Shown piece by piece: positions 1 through 12,000 of a stretch of 64,000 nt of DNA. The position numbers and the translations under genes were made by a program. This DNA is from Cloeon dipterum (lineage: Eukaryota > Arthropoda > Insecta > Ephemeroptera > Baetidae): contig NC_088787.1 of assembly GCF_949628265.1 (NCBI RefSeq), positions 19,830,501-19,894,500 of the forward strand, given 5' to 3'. The number at the start of each line of letters is the position of its first letter. The stretch's first letter is position 1. The notes beneath the pieces are model-generated. The model made no database searches and was not told the DNA's origin. It saw only the letters and a program-made list of their open reading frames with translations.

Positions 1-926
1 TTTAATTTTTGCTGCTCGTATTTATTTCCTGGGTTTGACCAAAGCTCAGAAAATTGAGAAGTTTTCTGAAAAAGTCAGCTGTTTTAAAATAATTATGGTC
101 AAGCCCAAGCCAATTCTATCTGGTTTTTAGCCAGCTAAATTGTCTAAAGTTAGAGAAGTATGAAAATATTATAACAAAACAGCTTCACCTTGAATTTTAT
201 AATTTTTTGACATTCAATTTTTCAAATTCAATTTAAATTATAGAATTTAATCTGCGTTAATGTAGAATACAACCTATTTTAAGCCAATAATTCCAACCAA
301 TTAATGCCCGCGAAAAGTGTCTGGTTTTAATCACCCGTGGTTAAAACAAGCTGGTCAAAATTTGGAACACTAAAGTTGAAAGACTGTCATTGTGAGCATA
401 GGTTTTTTTCAAATTTTCTTTTCTTCGGTAGGAGAGCCCATAATTTTTAAATTGACATCAATATGAACATAAATTAGACAGACAAAAATCATACGGAAAT
501 GTAACCCAAAAGCAATTTAAAATCCTGTGTTCTACACGAGTAGTTCAAAATCATATTATTAAGCATAATCTATGAATCATAAAAAAATCTTCGAAAATAT
601 TAAATTAAAATCGATTTTTGTTTTGATTTCTGTACCAATTTTAAGTAGTCTCATGTTTTCTCTAAAGCTTAAAGTTTTCAATGGCTTTAAAATTAGTTAG
701 TCTTCTGTCCAGTTTTAAAAATTAAAAAAATTACAAGTTAAAACATTGATATTTCTCTCTGAGCTTTTGATCTGCGCGTTTAATAGTTTGTTGTGAATAC
801 CTTAAAATATTCATCACAAAAATCCACTTGTTTTTTATTCCTCTATAAATTGTTTACCTTAAAAAATTGATTGAGCAATTGATTGTGAGCTAACTATGTG
901 TTTTACAACATTTACATTTATTCCAG
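1..926. other. AT-rich sequence 5' of the visible Nup50 exons
   Basis: This stretch is AT-rich with no convincing coding exon on either strand. It ends in a pyrimidine-rich acceptor (tttattccag) just before the first visible Nup50 exon, so at least its right part should be a Nup50 intron. The earlier exons, with the start codon, probably lie left of the window. Confidence 0.5.
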
Positions 927-1487
927 GCCTGCGTTTTCCTTCAGCAACATTGCCAAGAAACCAGAGGGTGGTGAGGGGGAGAACACTGAAGAAGCAGAGG
1001 AGGCTGAGGAGCCGCCCAAGGTTGAGTTCAACACGTTCAAAGAAGATGATTCCATTTTCGATATTAAGTAGGTTTACATTCTTGAAAACACAAATCGGTT
1101 TCCCAGTTCGTAAGGAAATCCAGTTTTCAACTAGCCATTTGAATTATTGTAACCATATCAAATAAATTGATGCAATTTAGGTGCAAAATGTTCGTGCTGA
1201 AAGACAAGGAGTACAAGGAGCGAGGCTTGGGCCAGCTGTTCATTAAGAGGAAGGACTCCGAGAGCAAGGCACAACTGCTGATTCGCTCATCAGGTGCCAC
1301 CGGGCAGATTCTGCTCAACGTGCTGCTGAACTCGAGCCTCGATCCTAAGAGGGTGGGAAAGAACAACGTTCAGATGGCGTGCATCGCGCTGCCCACTGAC
1401 AAGGAGCCGAGCGTTGTGATGATTCGTGTCAAGACTGGGGAAGATGCTGACAGTTTGCTGCAGAAGATCAAGGATAACCAGATGTAA
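927..1487 (+). CDS. Nup50: Nup50, C-terminal exons with Ran-binding domain (5' partial)
   Basis: Two exons, 927-1067 and 1181-1487, join across an AA|G lysine codon. The first gives a short acidic linker rich in E and G; the second gives a Ran-binding domain ending in TAA. Diagnostic stretches are KCKMFVLKDKEYKERGLGQL, ILLNVLLNSSLDP, GKNNVQM and IRVKTGEDAD. These follow the C-terminal RanBD of the nuclear-pore basket protein Nup50 much better than the RanBDs of RanBP1 or RanBP2. In the family this domain binds RanGTP while the N-terminus binds importin-alpha and helps release import cargo. The N-terminal importin-binding part and the FG region are not visible here. A polyadenylation signal AATAAA lies at 1685-1690. 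The next gene, mRpL22, runs in the same direction about 1 kb downstream. Confidence 0.85.
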
Positions 1488-2519
1488 AACCACTATGCAC
1501 CGACCATAGACGAGAGAAGGATAAAATGGGAAGAAATCGCGTTTTTATTGACGTTGTCCGACAAATTCAGGCAGGAATCTGATCGACTTTGTATTTTCCG
1601 TTTTTCTGTTACGTGTAAGCTTCTAAAGAAACCTTTATGAAGCTATACGGAATTCCTGTGCATAATTATGAAATATTTGAGAAGAATAAAGGATATATTC
1701 GGCTACAAGGAGTCAAACTTACATTGTTTACTTACAAAGTGTCAATTCTGCTTGTTGATTTTCAAGAGTAATTTTGTTATTATCATTTGAGGAGGGAAGG
1801 TTTGATTTTCTTGGCAAGAATAACATCAACAGATAATATCAACATCTAATATTTCAAAAGTTAGAATGGAATTTTTGATACAAAATTTCAAATAAAATAT
1901 GAAAAAATGAAATTTGTATAATGGTTAAATATTGAGCTTCCTTTTTTGGGTAATTTATTACAAAATTTTCTTCTTAAAAAATGGTTGATTTGTATGAATT
2001 TCATTAGTTTACTGGTGGAATATAGACATAAGCTATATTATTTCAATTATTAAATTGTAAAAATTATACTGCAACAGCTATATAGGCTTCAAAACTCATA
2101 AAATTGGTGATGTATTTTGAGTAAAGAAATTTTCTGGCTTAATAAACTAACCAACTTTTCAGAAAAATGGTATGCAAAAATTTATATTATTCCAAAGGCG
2201 CATAATATGATAATATTATAGAGTAAAGCGGTAAAAGCAATCCTATTCTCTCTAGTAAACTCATTGTCAGTTATTCCAACATATTTACAGCGCGCCAATC
2301 ACCGCAAAGAATTTGGAGGAGTACCGCGCCCCCTTTAGAGCGCATGTTTGTATTGCTTGGCAATAGGTGTTAAGCTGCTGGATTCAGTCATTGGATTCTA
2401 AATTCTTCAATTTCCTCAATTTATTATATCAAATAGCAGGGTTGACGTAGGTTCATTTATTTCAGTTGAAGCATTCTGTAACGAGGATTTTTTTTCTCTT
2501 ATTCAGGACTCGCACCCAT
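1488..2519 (+). other. Nup50 3' UTR and mRpL22 upstream region
   Basis: The first 200 bases are Nup50 3' UTR with AATAAA at 1685-1690. The rest is AT-rich. A short GC-richer block at about 2290-2350, containing repeated GCGC and CGCC words, stands out from its surroundings and is the best candidate for the mRpL22 promoter. A possible acceptor (ttattcag) ending at 2506 suggests a 5' UTR intron just before the chosen mRpL22 start codon. Confidence 0.4.
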
Positions 2520-3218
2520 ATGTCTCTATTCCCAAAAATAACGAAGAGGCTATGCGGCCTGCCGTCTCCCTTGTCCATCGTAAATGCGTCCAAGTCGCTG
2601 GCATGTGGACTGCACACGAGTGCGTGGCATGGGGCGAAATTCAGCGATGACCAGGGTGGTAGGACGTGGTTTTTGCGCAATGAAAAGGTTTTCCCGCCTC
2701 AAAAACCAGGAGAGGAGCCTCGACCGGCTTTTGTGTGTCACATGCGATCAAACGTGCGGGGCAACTACAAGAACATGTGGTACCAAGCCTGCTTCGTCAG
2801 AGGAATGACCATCGATGAGGCCCTCAAGCAGCTGAGTTTCCAGCGGAAGCAATTCTGTGCCGATATAAAGGAGGTGCTGCTCGAGGCGCAAGAAAAGGCA
2901 GTCAAAGAGCAGGGGGTCGAGTTCAAGAGCAACCTTTGGATAGGTCAGTTTAAAAACAAGTCTAGAATATGTAAATTAAATTTGTTTATGATTGTTACAG
3001 CGGAGTCATTTATTTCCAAGGGAAGTCACATCAAAGGAATGCGGAGGCACGCTCGGATGCGGATGGGTGAGATCCGGTATCAGTACAACCACTACTACGT
3101 ACGCTTGGAGGAAGGCAAACCGCCGGCAAATGTGTACAATCCCCAACCTAGCGGCGAAGAGATGTTGCAAGAGTGGTTGGAGAGAATGAGAAAGAGATAC
3201 GTTCGCATTTCTTTCTAG
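2520..3218 (+). CDS. mRpL22: Mitochondrial ribosomal protein uL22m (mRpL22)
   Basis: Two exons, 2520-2943 and 3001-3218, give 213 residues. The N-terminus is basic and hydroxylated, as expected for a mitochondrial targeting sequence. The core reads FVCHMRSNVRGNYKNMWYQA, GMTIDEALKQLSFQRKQF, then KGSHIKGMRRHARMRMG near the C-terminus. This is the uL22 fold of the large mitochondrial ribosomal subunit, which lines the exit tunnel. I chose ATG 2520 because a likely acceptor sits directly before it; an in-frame ATG at 2466 would add 18 residues if no upstream splicing occurs. The 57-nt intron (2944-3000) is a multiple of three and has no in-frame stop, so its retention would insert 19 residues without breaking the frame. 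AATAAA lies at 3232-3237. Confidence 0.9.
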   Translation: MSLFPKITKRLCGLPSPLSIVNASKSLACGLHTSAWHGAKFSDDQGGRTWFLRNEKVFPPQKPGEEPRPAFVCHMRSNVRGNYKNMWYQACFVRGMTIDEALKQLSFQRKQFCADIKEVLLEAQEKAVKEQGVEFKSNLWIGQFKNKSRICKLNLFMIVTAESFISKGSHIKGMRRHARMRMGEIRYQYNHYYVRLEEGKPPANVYNPQPSGEEMLQEWLERMRKRYVRISF

Positions 3219-4430
3219 GTTTTCAAGTGATAATAAATTAGCATACATCTTGTAAATAATTCTTAGTCACGCTCATTTTATTTAAAAAAATAGCCATTTC
3301 CAGTTACTAATAAATTACGAGTTCCCGCATTATTGTTCCTCCTTGTAATATCTTTTGTGGTTTATAGAATACAAAAGAATATAATATATGAATGAGTGAA
3401 GTGGGTTCTGTAGAAACAAGGAAAACAAAAGTTTTTTCTTGGTAGAAAATTGTGAAAGTGCTGTAGCCAAGGTCTTAATTTTTATAAACCTCTGCTCACA
3501 ATCAGCACATCTCGTGAGCTATGAGGTCACCGGGTCCCAATAACACTGCCAAACGGATAACATGGAGCCCCAGTGGCCGCAGAGCATCTTAGGCCCAATT
3601 TGGCCATCTTTTCGCCTCCTCGCACCAAGTGCTTTGATTGAAATTGTCTCTATAGCCGCGGGAAAGGTGCGAAAACCAGCAAGTGGCGAGTCTGCACCGG
3701 TGCGCTTCCCTGCTATTTGAGCATTTTGAGTCACTCAACGACTCAACTAACCACCTTTTGCCATCTCTGGCATGGGCAGCCAGTATAAGATCTCCGAAAT
3801 GCTAAAAAATCTCCCAATACTTTGACACTCCTGAGAATGCCTGCGAGCCAACAGATATAATTATAATTCTTACAAGTTGAAAGTAGCTGAAAGACCAACC
3901 TCAAGTGAACATTTTTTTCCAAAGAAGCTAAAATATTTAGGAAGAAATTTAATATAGAAAAGCTGCATTATATTTATTTGGGTTGAAATTTTGTTTTCAC
4001 TGACCTCTGATCCTTCAAAATATAATTTTGCACGACACAAATAGACCTAAACTAAAAATAACAAACAGAAACGAATGTCTACAGATAAAATACATGGTTG
4101 GAAATGATAATATTACCGTGATCAAGCTAAAAACCAATCCATTCAAACGCCTGCAATGAAACAAGATAGGCGTATTATGGCGCGAAAGATGAGTTACCCC
4201 GGTGGCAAAATACCTACATTGAAAGAATTAATAATTCATTAAACACGAGAGAGTTAAACATAAATGAACAATAGAAGGAGATTAGATAATATATAAAAAT
4301 AAAATTATCTGATATTAACCTGACGTTTATTTTGGGTGTGACAACTCGTGAAAATTATAACAATAAATTATGAAATCAAACAGAACAAAAAGTTAGCATT
4401 TTTGGAATCATCAGCGGCGAAAACGGCGAT
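3219..4430. other. Spacer between convergent mRpL22 and EMC3
   Basis: It holds the mRpL22 3' end, one copy of the dispersed repeat R1 (about 3486-3775, listed separately) and AT-rich sequence. On the minus strand a polyadenylation signal for EMC3 is read at 4326-4331 (plus-strand tttatt), about 100 nt past the EMC3 stop. No other coding signal is seen. Confidence 0.5.
3486..3775 (+). repeat. Dispersed repeat R1, copy a
   Basis: This GC-richer block recurs at 31690-31958, 36350-36675 and, inverted, at 47150-47440. Shared words include CACCGGGTCCCAATAACAC, AACGGATAACATGG, GGAAAGGTGCGAAAACCAGC and GTGGCGAGTC, in the same order and spacing. It starts near AACCTCTGCTCA and ends near ACCACCTTTTGCC, as copy c does. 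I see no coding potential and no clear terminal repeats in this copy. The family is unclassified. Confidence 0.7.
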
Positions 4431-5426
4431 TTAGTCCTGGGCTTCAGATGCGACTAGTCCCATGAGTTCGTTTTCGGCGTTCGCCAGCGCCCACTGGTGC
4501 TCACAGATCTCGAGGGCTTCCCACTCAGCCTTGAAAGCGGCCTTTGGGTCAGGCGGCATGGCCATGGCAGCACCCGACATTTGGTCCTGCATGTGCTTGG
4601 CCTGGTCAGCAGCTGAAAAATCAAAATTTGGCACCGTCAATTACAATCCCGAGTGCATTCGAGAAAGCTGACCATTGTTTTCGCCTAGCACCAGCGTGTA
4701 GATGCTACGGAGGCCAAAGACGTTGAGGAAGTACCAAGAGGCGGAGGACACCCAGGCGGCGTCAAGGGAGAGGAGCTCGATGCCCCGCTGCAGCATGGGT
4801 TTGAACCGCAGAGTCAGCGGGAACGGCACTTTGGCTGAAAACATTTTAATTCAAATCAGCATTTTTGGTGCTTAGAAGGCAGGCTCCTTACTGGTTACGA
4901 ATCCTGAAAAGACCCAGTTGATCCAGCCGCCGATCACGATCATCGGCAACACATTGGTCACATTACCCTTCAGCATTTCAGTCATCACGCTTGGATCCGT
5001 CATGGGATTGGTGGCTGCTGGAGGCCTTTTCTGCGTCTTGAAGTACCCTGCCACCGTAATGGTATCAGAATCATTGCTTAACAAGGGTCCGCATTAAAAC
5101 TTACCTGTGTTCTCGTCATTGAAGAAGTGCCTTCGCATAAGGAACGACTGCTTCGGGAGGAATTTTCCATTTTCTCTCAGCAATCGGGCTCTAATCATAG
5201 CTTGACTACAAAGAGTAACAATTGATACATACATATATTAGTCAACGAATTAGGACAACAAAATATGCATGCCGGACCTGTCCTGCACTTGCTGCAGTTC
5301 AACCTTCTTCTGCGAGGCCAAAAGTACGGCCACATAGTGTCTGAGGATTCCGGAGAGGAACGTGATAACAACGATGGGTAAAAAGACCCAGACTCTAATT
5401 TGCGAGTCTAGTAAAAGCTCCGTCAT
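4431..5426 (-). CDS. EMC3: ER membrane protein complex subunit 3 (EMC3)
   Basis: Five exons on the minus strand, 5278-5426, 5105-5205, 4892-5047, 4673-4834 and 4431-4612, give 249 residues. EMC3 is the Oxa1-family core subunit of the ER membrane complex, which inserts tail-anchored and some multi-pass proteins. Visible hallmarks are an N-terminal membrane segment (residues about 10-30, [18 protein letters not shown]), then [37 protein letters not shown] and [19 protein letters not shown], with the cytosolic tail [19 protein letters not shown] and WEALE. Length is close to the usual 260. Intron 2 (5048-5104) is 57 nt. The gene diverges from Ptp10D, leaving about 660 bp between the start codons. 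Confidence 0.95.
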
Positions 5427-6084
5427 TTCGAAGAAAACACGGTAAAACAGCCAGCTGAATCAATCAATAACATAAACACAGTGACAAAATTACGAAAACA
5501 TGAGTTCCGAGTTGAGGGTTGATTAAAATCATATGGTATAAGTCAGCCATGTTGGTTTGTGAAACAGCGCGGGAAAAGCTAATTCTCTATTAATAATTCT
5601 GAATGGTATCATGGCGGCTTGTCTAGTCTTACAAGTTATGTTTTTGGCCTGTTGGGTTATATGTATGCTGGGCCTGCGCTCTGGCGGCACCAAAGTGAAG
5701 TGGCTCTTTCCCCTTCTCCACCTGTTGGACGAAGAGCTGAAGAGGAGTCGCGCCTGTCACTTTGCGTTTTGTTTAGTCCTCTTGTTTCTGGTCTCTGGCA
5801 GTGGTGTGAACGTGTATGCCTGCCTCTATTTTTCGTTTAGTGCTACTCCCCTCGAGCCGCTGTCAATCGTCGAATCGTAGCCAACGCGTCTCGTCTCATT
5901 CAGTCATTCAGTCATGTGGTGAGACTGTCCGCAAGCGAACTGCACCTCTTGCGTTAAGCCGAATCGAGTCGAGTGCAAGCCATAGTTGGTGTCCGGTATC
6001 GGACAGCGGTAGTGTCCAGCTGTGAAAAATGATCACGAGAAGAGCCTTATAGTCTCGCTTCATTGTCAGCTTCAAGGACGCAGG
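5427..6084. promoter_or_regulatory. Divergent promoter region of EMC3 and Ptp10D, with Ptp10D 5' UTR
   Basis: EMC3 is read leftward and Ptp10D rightward from this interval. Two tandem initiator-like TCAGTC words lie at about 5900-5915 on the plus strand, a plausible Ptp10D transcription start that would leave roughly 170 nt of 5' UTR. No TATA box is obvious. An 89-codon hydrophobic ORF (5611-5880) starts with ATG here, but I found nothing to support it as a gene. Confidence 0.4.
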
Positions 6085-9000
6085 ATGCGCGCTTCATCGT
6101 GCTGCATTTTTTGGACCCTGGCTGCCCTGACGCAGGTGAATATTTTTCATTCTCTCTCCTTCATCGTCGTTGAAATTGAGGACATTGCAGCGTAACTGCG
6201 AATAGTGAAATGCTCGCGGGGGACGAGTTTTTTCGGAGCAAAAGCCGGCCAGAGAAAGTTCAAGCGTGCATGAATATGAAGTTAAATCTCATTGATGTTA
6301 ATTACTCATATATACGTAGTTTTGTTTGCTCCGACGAATTAGTCCGCACCAAACGCTTAATTAGCACTGACCCTCTTCTTTTCGGTTCGTTGCCCCTGAT
6401 AATGGGCATGCTTGTGTGAACCTGCGCCAAGTGTTTTGACGCGAAAAACCTTGGAAAGCCGTGAATCTCACGACGACTTCCTTCACAATTAATGCCTCTA
6501 CATCGAAATCTGGGAGCAGTGCCGCTGCTTTTAGTTGCAAAGTCGGCAATTTGGACAAGGCCGCTGGTGTCTTTTACTCAGCACAAAACCAACAACTAGA
6601 AATTCCGCTAACTAAACGTAAAAGTTTCAAAATACTGATTTTTGTAAAAATTTTCGTGAAGTTTTTTACCATTTTATTTTCGAAGAGTTTTTGTTGGGAA
6701 AAGAAAACAAAATCGGATTGAATGTTAAGATCAGGACAGGATTTCGAGTGAAAAATCTTATTAGGTGACTTAAAATCCTTAAGTGAGTGAAATTTTAATG
6801 TCCTTTGCAAACTATATCATAATATAAATTTTGTCAGATATGTAGTAAGAACTGGGTTTGGGTTTTAACTGCATTATATTGCGAAAGAAAATTTATGTGA
6901 ACATTAAACGAATGAAGCGGTTTTGAATGTTTTCCCGAATGAAATTTACGTGATATTTGCCAGTATCAAGCTTTATCAAACGTAACCGTAAACTACAATT
7001 TTTTAAATGAGTGTTTATATCTCTAAACAAGTCATAAAACAATTTGTCTGGAAGGAGCACAATAAATATAAACTTTTACTGATTACGGAACAATTAAATT
7101 TCATCTGTTGACTAGTGTTTGATTACTGGTGATAAGAAAAGGAATCTGTTTCAATGCGCGATCTGATTAGATTGTGAACGCGGAGGAGGTGTGCCCTGTG
7201 CGAAAACGCTTCCTCATTGCTCCACTTTCTCCGCAGATAAGCAAAATTACACCTGATGATAAGCGACGCGTGGAAAACGCAGTGTAAATGGTTTGAAAAC
7301 CACCGAAGCGAGCAAGCAATACATGAAAATAAATAATGACCATTCTCACTTGAATCAAAGCCAGATCACAAGTTGCATTCGCACGCCAGTGAGTTGTGAC
7401 AAAAAATTAAACTCATTCCTCGTGCGAAAGACGCGTTATTTTTTATACCATATAGATAAGTAGAATCAACGTTGGTTTAGGGGTTGAAGCAAGTGTCTTG
7501 GTCGAAAACCAAATTGTAATTTACGTGTCGGGAAGGAACGTTTTTAATTTAGTAGGATTTTTTAAAATTACTACGCACTGTACTTCGACTCCGACAGTCG
7601 AGTGTGATTTTAGACTTAAAATAATTGGAAGAACAGAGTTTCATTCAAAAGTCAAGTTGCTAATTTAAAAATAACTATTTCTGGAGTCAGAATTCCTGCT
7701 TCCCTTCAGGATTAACTCTTGAAATTGAACCTGGACAGCGTTTTGATGATACAGACAAGTAGGAAGAATACTGGAGTCGTTCCCTCGGCTCAACAAAATA
7801 AATAATGTGGTCTAGAGAGCTGGCAGTGGAACAATTGGAAACCGCTTTCGGCTTACGAGGCGAACCCTAATTTATTATCGGGGCGGGAGAGGAGGAGAGT
7901 AAAAAACGAGCTGCGGGGTGTTGAAAATAAATAAGTTTTCTCACGCATTCCGAGCAGCAGAACTGACACCACTCGAGTGGCGATCCAATCCAAATATGCA
8001 TAAAGCGTGTGTTGAGCAACGCAATTTACTTGCCGCTTCATGCAGCTTGTCTGTCTTTTTCATTCGAACGACCGCGCCGAGTGCGAGAATCAAACGAGGA
8101 AATTGCGTGCACGTGCGCGGAGGTCGAGAAACTCCTCTCTCTGACGTTATCCTACGATTTTTAGGCAAATTCAGATGAATGATTTTGCCTTGGTCTAAGC
8201 ATTTTTTTTTCAGAATTTGCTTGATTTTCGTTCGACGAAAACAATATCTTTTAGTAAATAATACTTGGTTATTTAAGACATAAGAAATCACTAATTATTA
8301 GTATTACTATCCTGAAGCCACTGAACCAAGTTTTAAATCAAGATTTTCCACTTCTGAAACAAAAAATATGTTTTTAAAAAAACAGCAAACTCGGAAGTTT
8401 TAATTTTACAGTGGCAACATGAGTTGCAGAATGAAGAAATCTTTTAAGCCTACAAATGAATGAAAAACAAACAATTTGCTTCAGAGATGTTTACAAGAAT
8501 TTAAAAATTCTTATTCTAGAGTGTAAACAAATAAAAAGTTTCAGCAGAAAATTTAGTTCCCAACGAAATGAATTTGTTTCGCTCTTTCAAAACACGAGAA
8601 AACATTTTTAAATTCAAATAACTCACTTTCCAGTTAGCAACGATCATGGAAAACATGATCAGGTCACGAAATTTTTTTCGCGTGACGAATAATAATTTGA
8701 TGTTATTTGTTTTGAGTTCGGTCGGGCCGACACTCAGTGTGTTATAACTGTTAGCAGGCAAGCTGCACGGCCGGTGCGGCCGGCGCGTGAACAGTTATTA
8801 CAACAACAATAACACCGAGTGAGCCTTCTTCTCCGATTTCCATCCGCCGTTTTTCGAACCAGATTCGCACGATCGTTTTCGGCGCCGCAGCAAAATGCGG
8901 CGGGGAGGCAAGAAAAGGGCCCTCTCGTGCAGTCCTCTTGACCTTGGGACGCGGCTTTTTCACTCCTCCAGCAGCACTCTTTTTATCTTTTTCTCGTCTC

Positions 9001-12000
9001 CTTACCTGGCTCCCCCTCCCCCACTCCTGACGATCTGCCTTATAAGGTCGACGGAATCGTTGCGCGGCAACGGGCAGGCAGCATCCGTTTATAGCGCCAG
9101 CCTTGCTGCTCGCCTCATCCCTCCAATCGAAGCAATTCTGATTTTGCAAAATTGCTTTTAAACAATTTGTTAATATTAATTCTTAATGTAGAAAATCGAT
9201 TTTTTTTATTTACCTGGAAAACTGTCTATCCTTTTAGAAGTTACTGTTTTTAAAAATGTAGAAAGAGAATATTTGAGTTTTGCTGTTTTTGTGAAGCAAT
9301 CTTGAAAAATGATGAAATAAAAACGTTGACATGCTAATTACTAAAGAAACCCTTGCTAGATAAAACAAAAAGAAAACAAAAAACAATTCTACTCAAAATC
9401 AACTTCAGAACATTCGGAAATTAATCGTAGTTGCATCTGAGAAAATTTAATTGGACCTATTAATTCCAAACCTCGACGAAAAAGGGTTGCTCAATATTTT
9501 GGAACTGGATTCCTTCCAACGTAGAAAAGTAAAAAAACAGAAATATACTTTTTGATAAAATTAAATTGACGAAATTACTCAATCGCTGCACGGAATATCT
9601 AATGTTTTTCGATTTTTGATAACGAGTGTCGGTCAAGGACGTTCATTAAGTGCATCGTTTTGATTTAGTTAACAACTATTTATCCGAGGTCATCCTTGGT
9701 CGCAATCTGCTACACCCCGGAAAATCATTGTTACCGATTCATGAAATAATCCTAATATTAGTATAGAGTTAAAACCGAAATAAGAATTAACAGACATAGA
9801 AGTGGTAAAATTTCAGATTTTTCCAAGTATCTTAAAAATTCAACGGCTTGTAAGTGATTTTTTTCGCTTGATTTAGATTCCTCGCGTTGCGATCTTATAT
9901 CCAACAGTGTGAGAATCATGTATGTAGGGTAACCAAATTATATTTTCTGTTTTGGATGTGGTATATATTATATACTTCCTGGCAGAATAAATCATGATTT
10001 TCAACAGGGATTGTAACTTAATGAGCATGCAAACTTTGGAGCCGATCGAGTTCTTTAGTTTAAATTAAAATAAAGGCATCCTGGGAATTTTGTTTCCCAA
10101 TTTTCGAGGCATATTTTATGTAAAAGTAAGAATTATTTGCCAGAAGTTTTCAGTACTGATCCACTTTAATAATGTCTCACTCTCATTGTCAGTCGCAAGG
10201 ATAGTATTATTGACCATACTATATCCTTACTCACAATCAGTTGGTAACAGATTGCATTTTTAACAGTCATCACGCACAAATTTAGCAGAAATGGTGAAAC
10301 CAAGAATCACACTCCACGAAAGTGTCGGTTCGTGCGTCTAATAAATCGCGAGCGGCACACTTCTCGGGAGTGAATTCGAGATTCGCACGCGCTGCAATTG
10401 GATTATTCAGTTATCAGCGTGTCGACGAGATGTAAGTAGACGGATTAATTTTATGCGAGAGAGTTAGTTGCGCGAGAATATATCTCGTTACGGCAGAACG
10501 ACTTTTGCTGCACAGAGGCACTTGTGCGAGTTTTCGAGTGTGCGATTTGTGCAGCGCAGCTCTTGTAAGGTTTGTTCCCGCGTCCGTCGAGAGCAGAGGA
10601 AGCAAGGTTACTGTGTTAGTGGCTCATCAATTTTATGATAACGCCGGGCGTGTTTCACTTCGAATGCGGGCCAATTGCGAAACTCGATCGGAAATGAATC
10701 AGTTTGTCCGTGCGCACTGCAGCAAAATCATTGTTCCCTTTCAATCGTTGGATCAATTGTCGGTGTCGGTCGGCCTCGCAATGGACAAAGAACAAACTCT
10801 AAAATAAAAATTTTTAAAATATAATTTAGATTATTAGCATAATTTTTAACATGATAAATATTTAATTAAAATCTCCAGTTTGCATGAGACTTCTTTTTAT
10901 AAAAAATTTGTAATTTTATTTTCCTATTAAAAACAAAAATGTGACCTGATAATTTTCTACTCGTTGATATACAAAGAATTCTAATCTTTCATTCATTACT
11001 ACATTAGTTCATCATGTCGTTTACTGTTCATTGAATATACAAACCAAAACAAGACTTGGATTGGAAAAAGTAACAAAAAAATAGACAACTTTTGTGTGTA
11101 ATCTTGAGTTTTTGAAGAATAAAATCAAAAAACAAAATCTTTTATGTTTTTTTTTTAAAACAGTTAACTGTCAATTTTCCGATTCAGTGAGTGGCGAACA
11201 AGGAGATCTTCATGACGGGCGACGAAAACGAATCACTCGAAACGAGTTTCGATTGTCATTCTGAGGCTGGGAAATTCCCGAATGACTTTTGAACGAAAAG
11301 CGCACAGCATGATGCTGTGGTGGTGATTGTGCATCTAAATGTGTGTCATTCTCTTTCTCTCTGCATCTCCTTTCCTCTCGCGGCAATAAAACTGCTCTTT
11401 TCCGCGCCATGCAATTAATCTTGCGCGTTTCGAGCGCAATTATACAACTATCGGACATGAATAATCAATCTATCGCACCGGCCGCGCGGAAGGAGTGGCC
11501 GCGGACACACCGACGCGTGATTGTTCGTCCCACGCTATCCTCGTCGGTATTCTAACAGTTTAATTGCGCGTTTCATCCTTTCGAAAAGCGTTTTACCGCT
11601 GCGAAGGTAAACGATTCTGTGCTGGTTTAAAAATCTAACTCGCTGAATTTACAGAAAAGATATGCTTTTTATCAATACAAATGCAGCCAAATCAGTTGAC
11701 TTTGCCCAGCTACTAAAATGTATGCAAAATAATCTTGTCAACACAAAAAAGCGTTGCAAAAATATAAAAAAATATTAATTTAAGGAAAAGACAAGTCATT
11801 TTTTAACTTTCACTCTATATATGTGTCTCGAGCTCTTTAAAATCACGAGGCAACTGCTTCCAGTCTTACCATTAAAAGTTGCCGAAAAATATTTACTACT
11901 CATTGATTCTGTTACAGGATTAAATTTAATGTCTTGTACCAAATTGGTGCGCTTGAATAGTGAAAAAATTACCTTTAATATTTAAATTCGACAAAATTGA

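Noticed and set aside
5611-5880. 89-codon hydrophobic ORF between EMC3 and Ptp10D
   Set aside because: It has two hydrophobic stretches, but its position in the divergent promoter, lack of splice or poly(A) signals and lack of known relatives make it more likely chance.
8751-9149. 132-codon minus-strand ORF in Ptp10D intron 1
   Set aside because: It sits in a GC-rich island, has a low-complexity R/K/A-rich translation and no domain; the opposite strand is equally open.
10194-10235. Small hairpin AAGGATAGTAT / ATACTATATCCTT in Ptp10D intron 1, considered as a miRNA
   Set aside because: The stem is only about 11-13 bp with a bulge and does not extend to precursor length.
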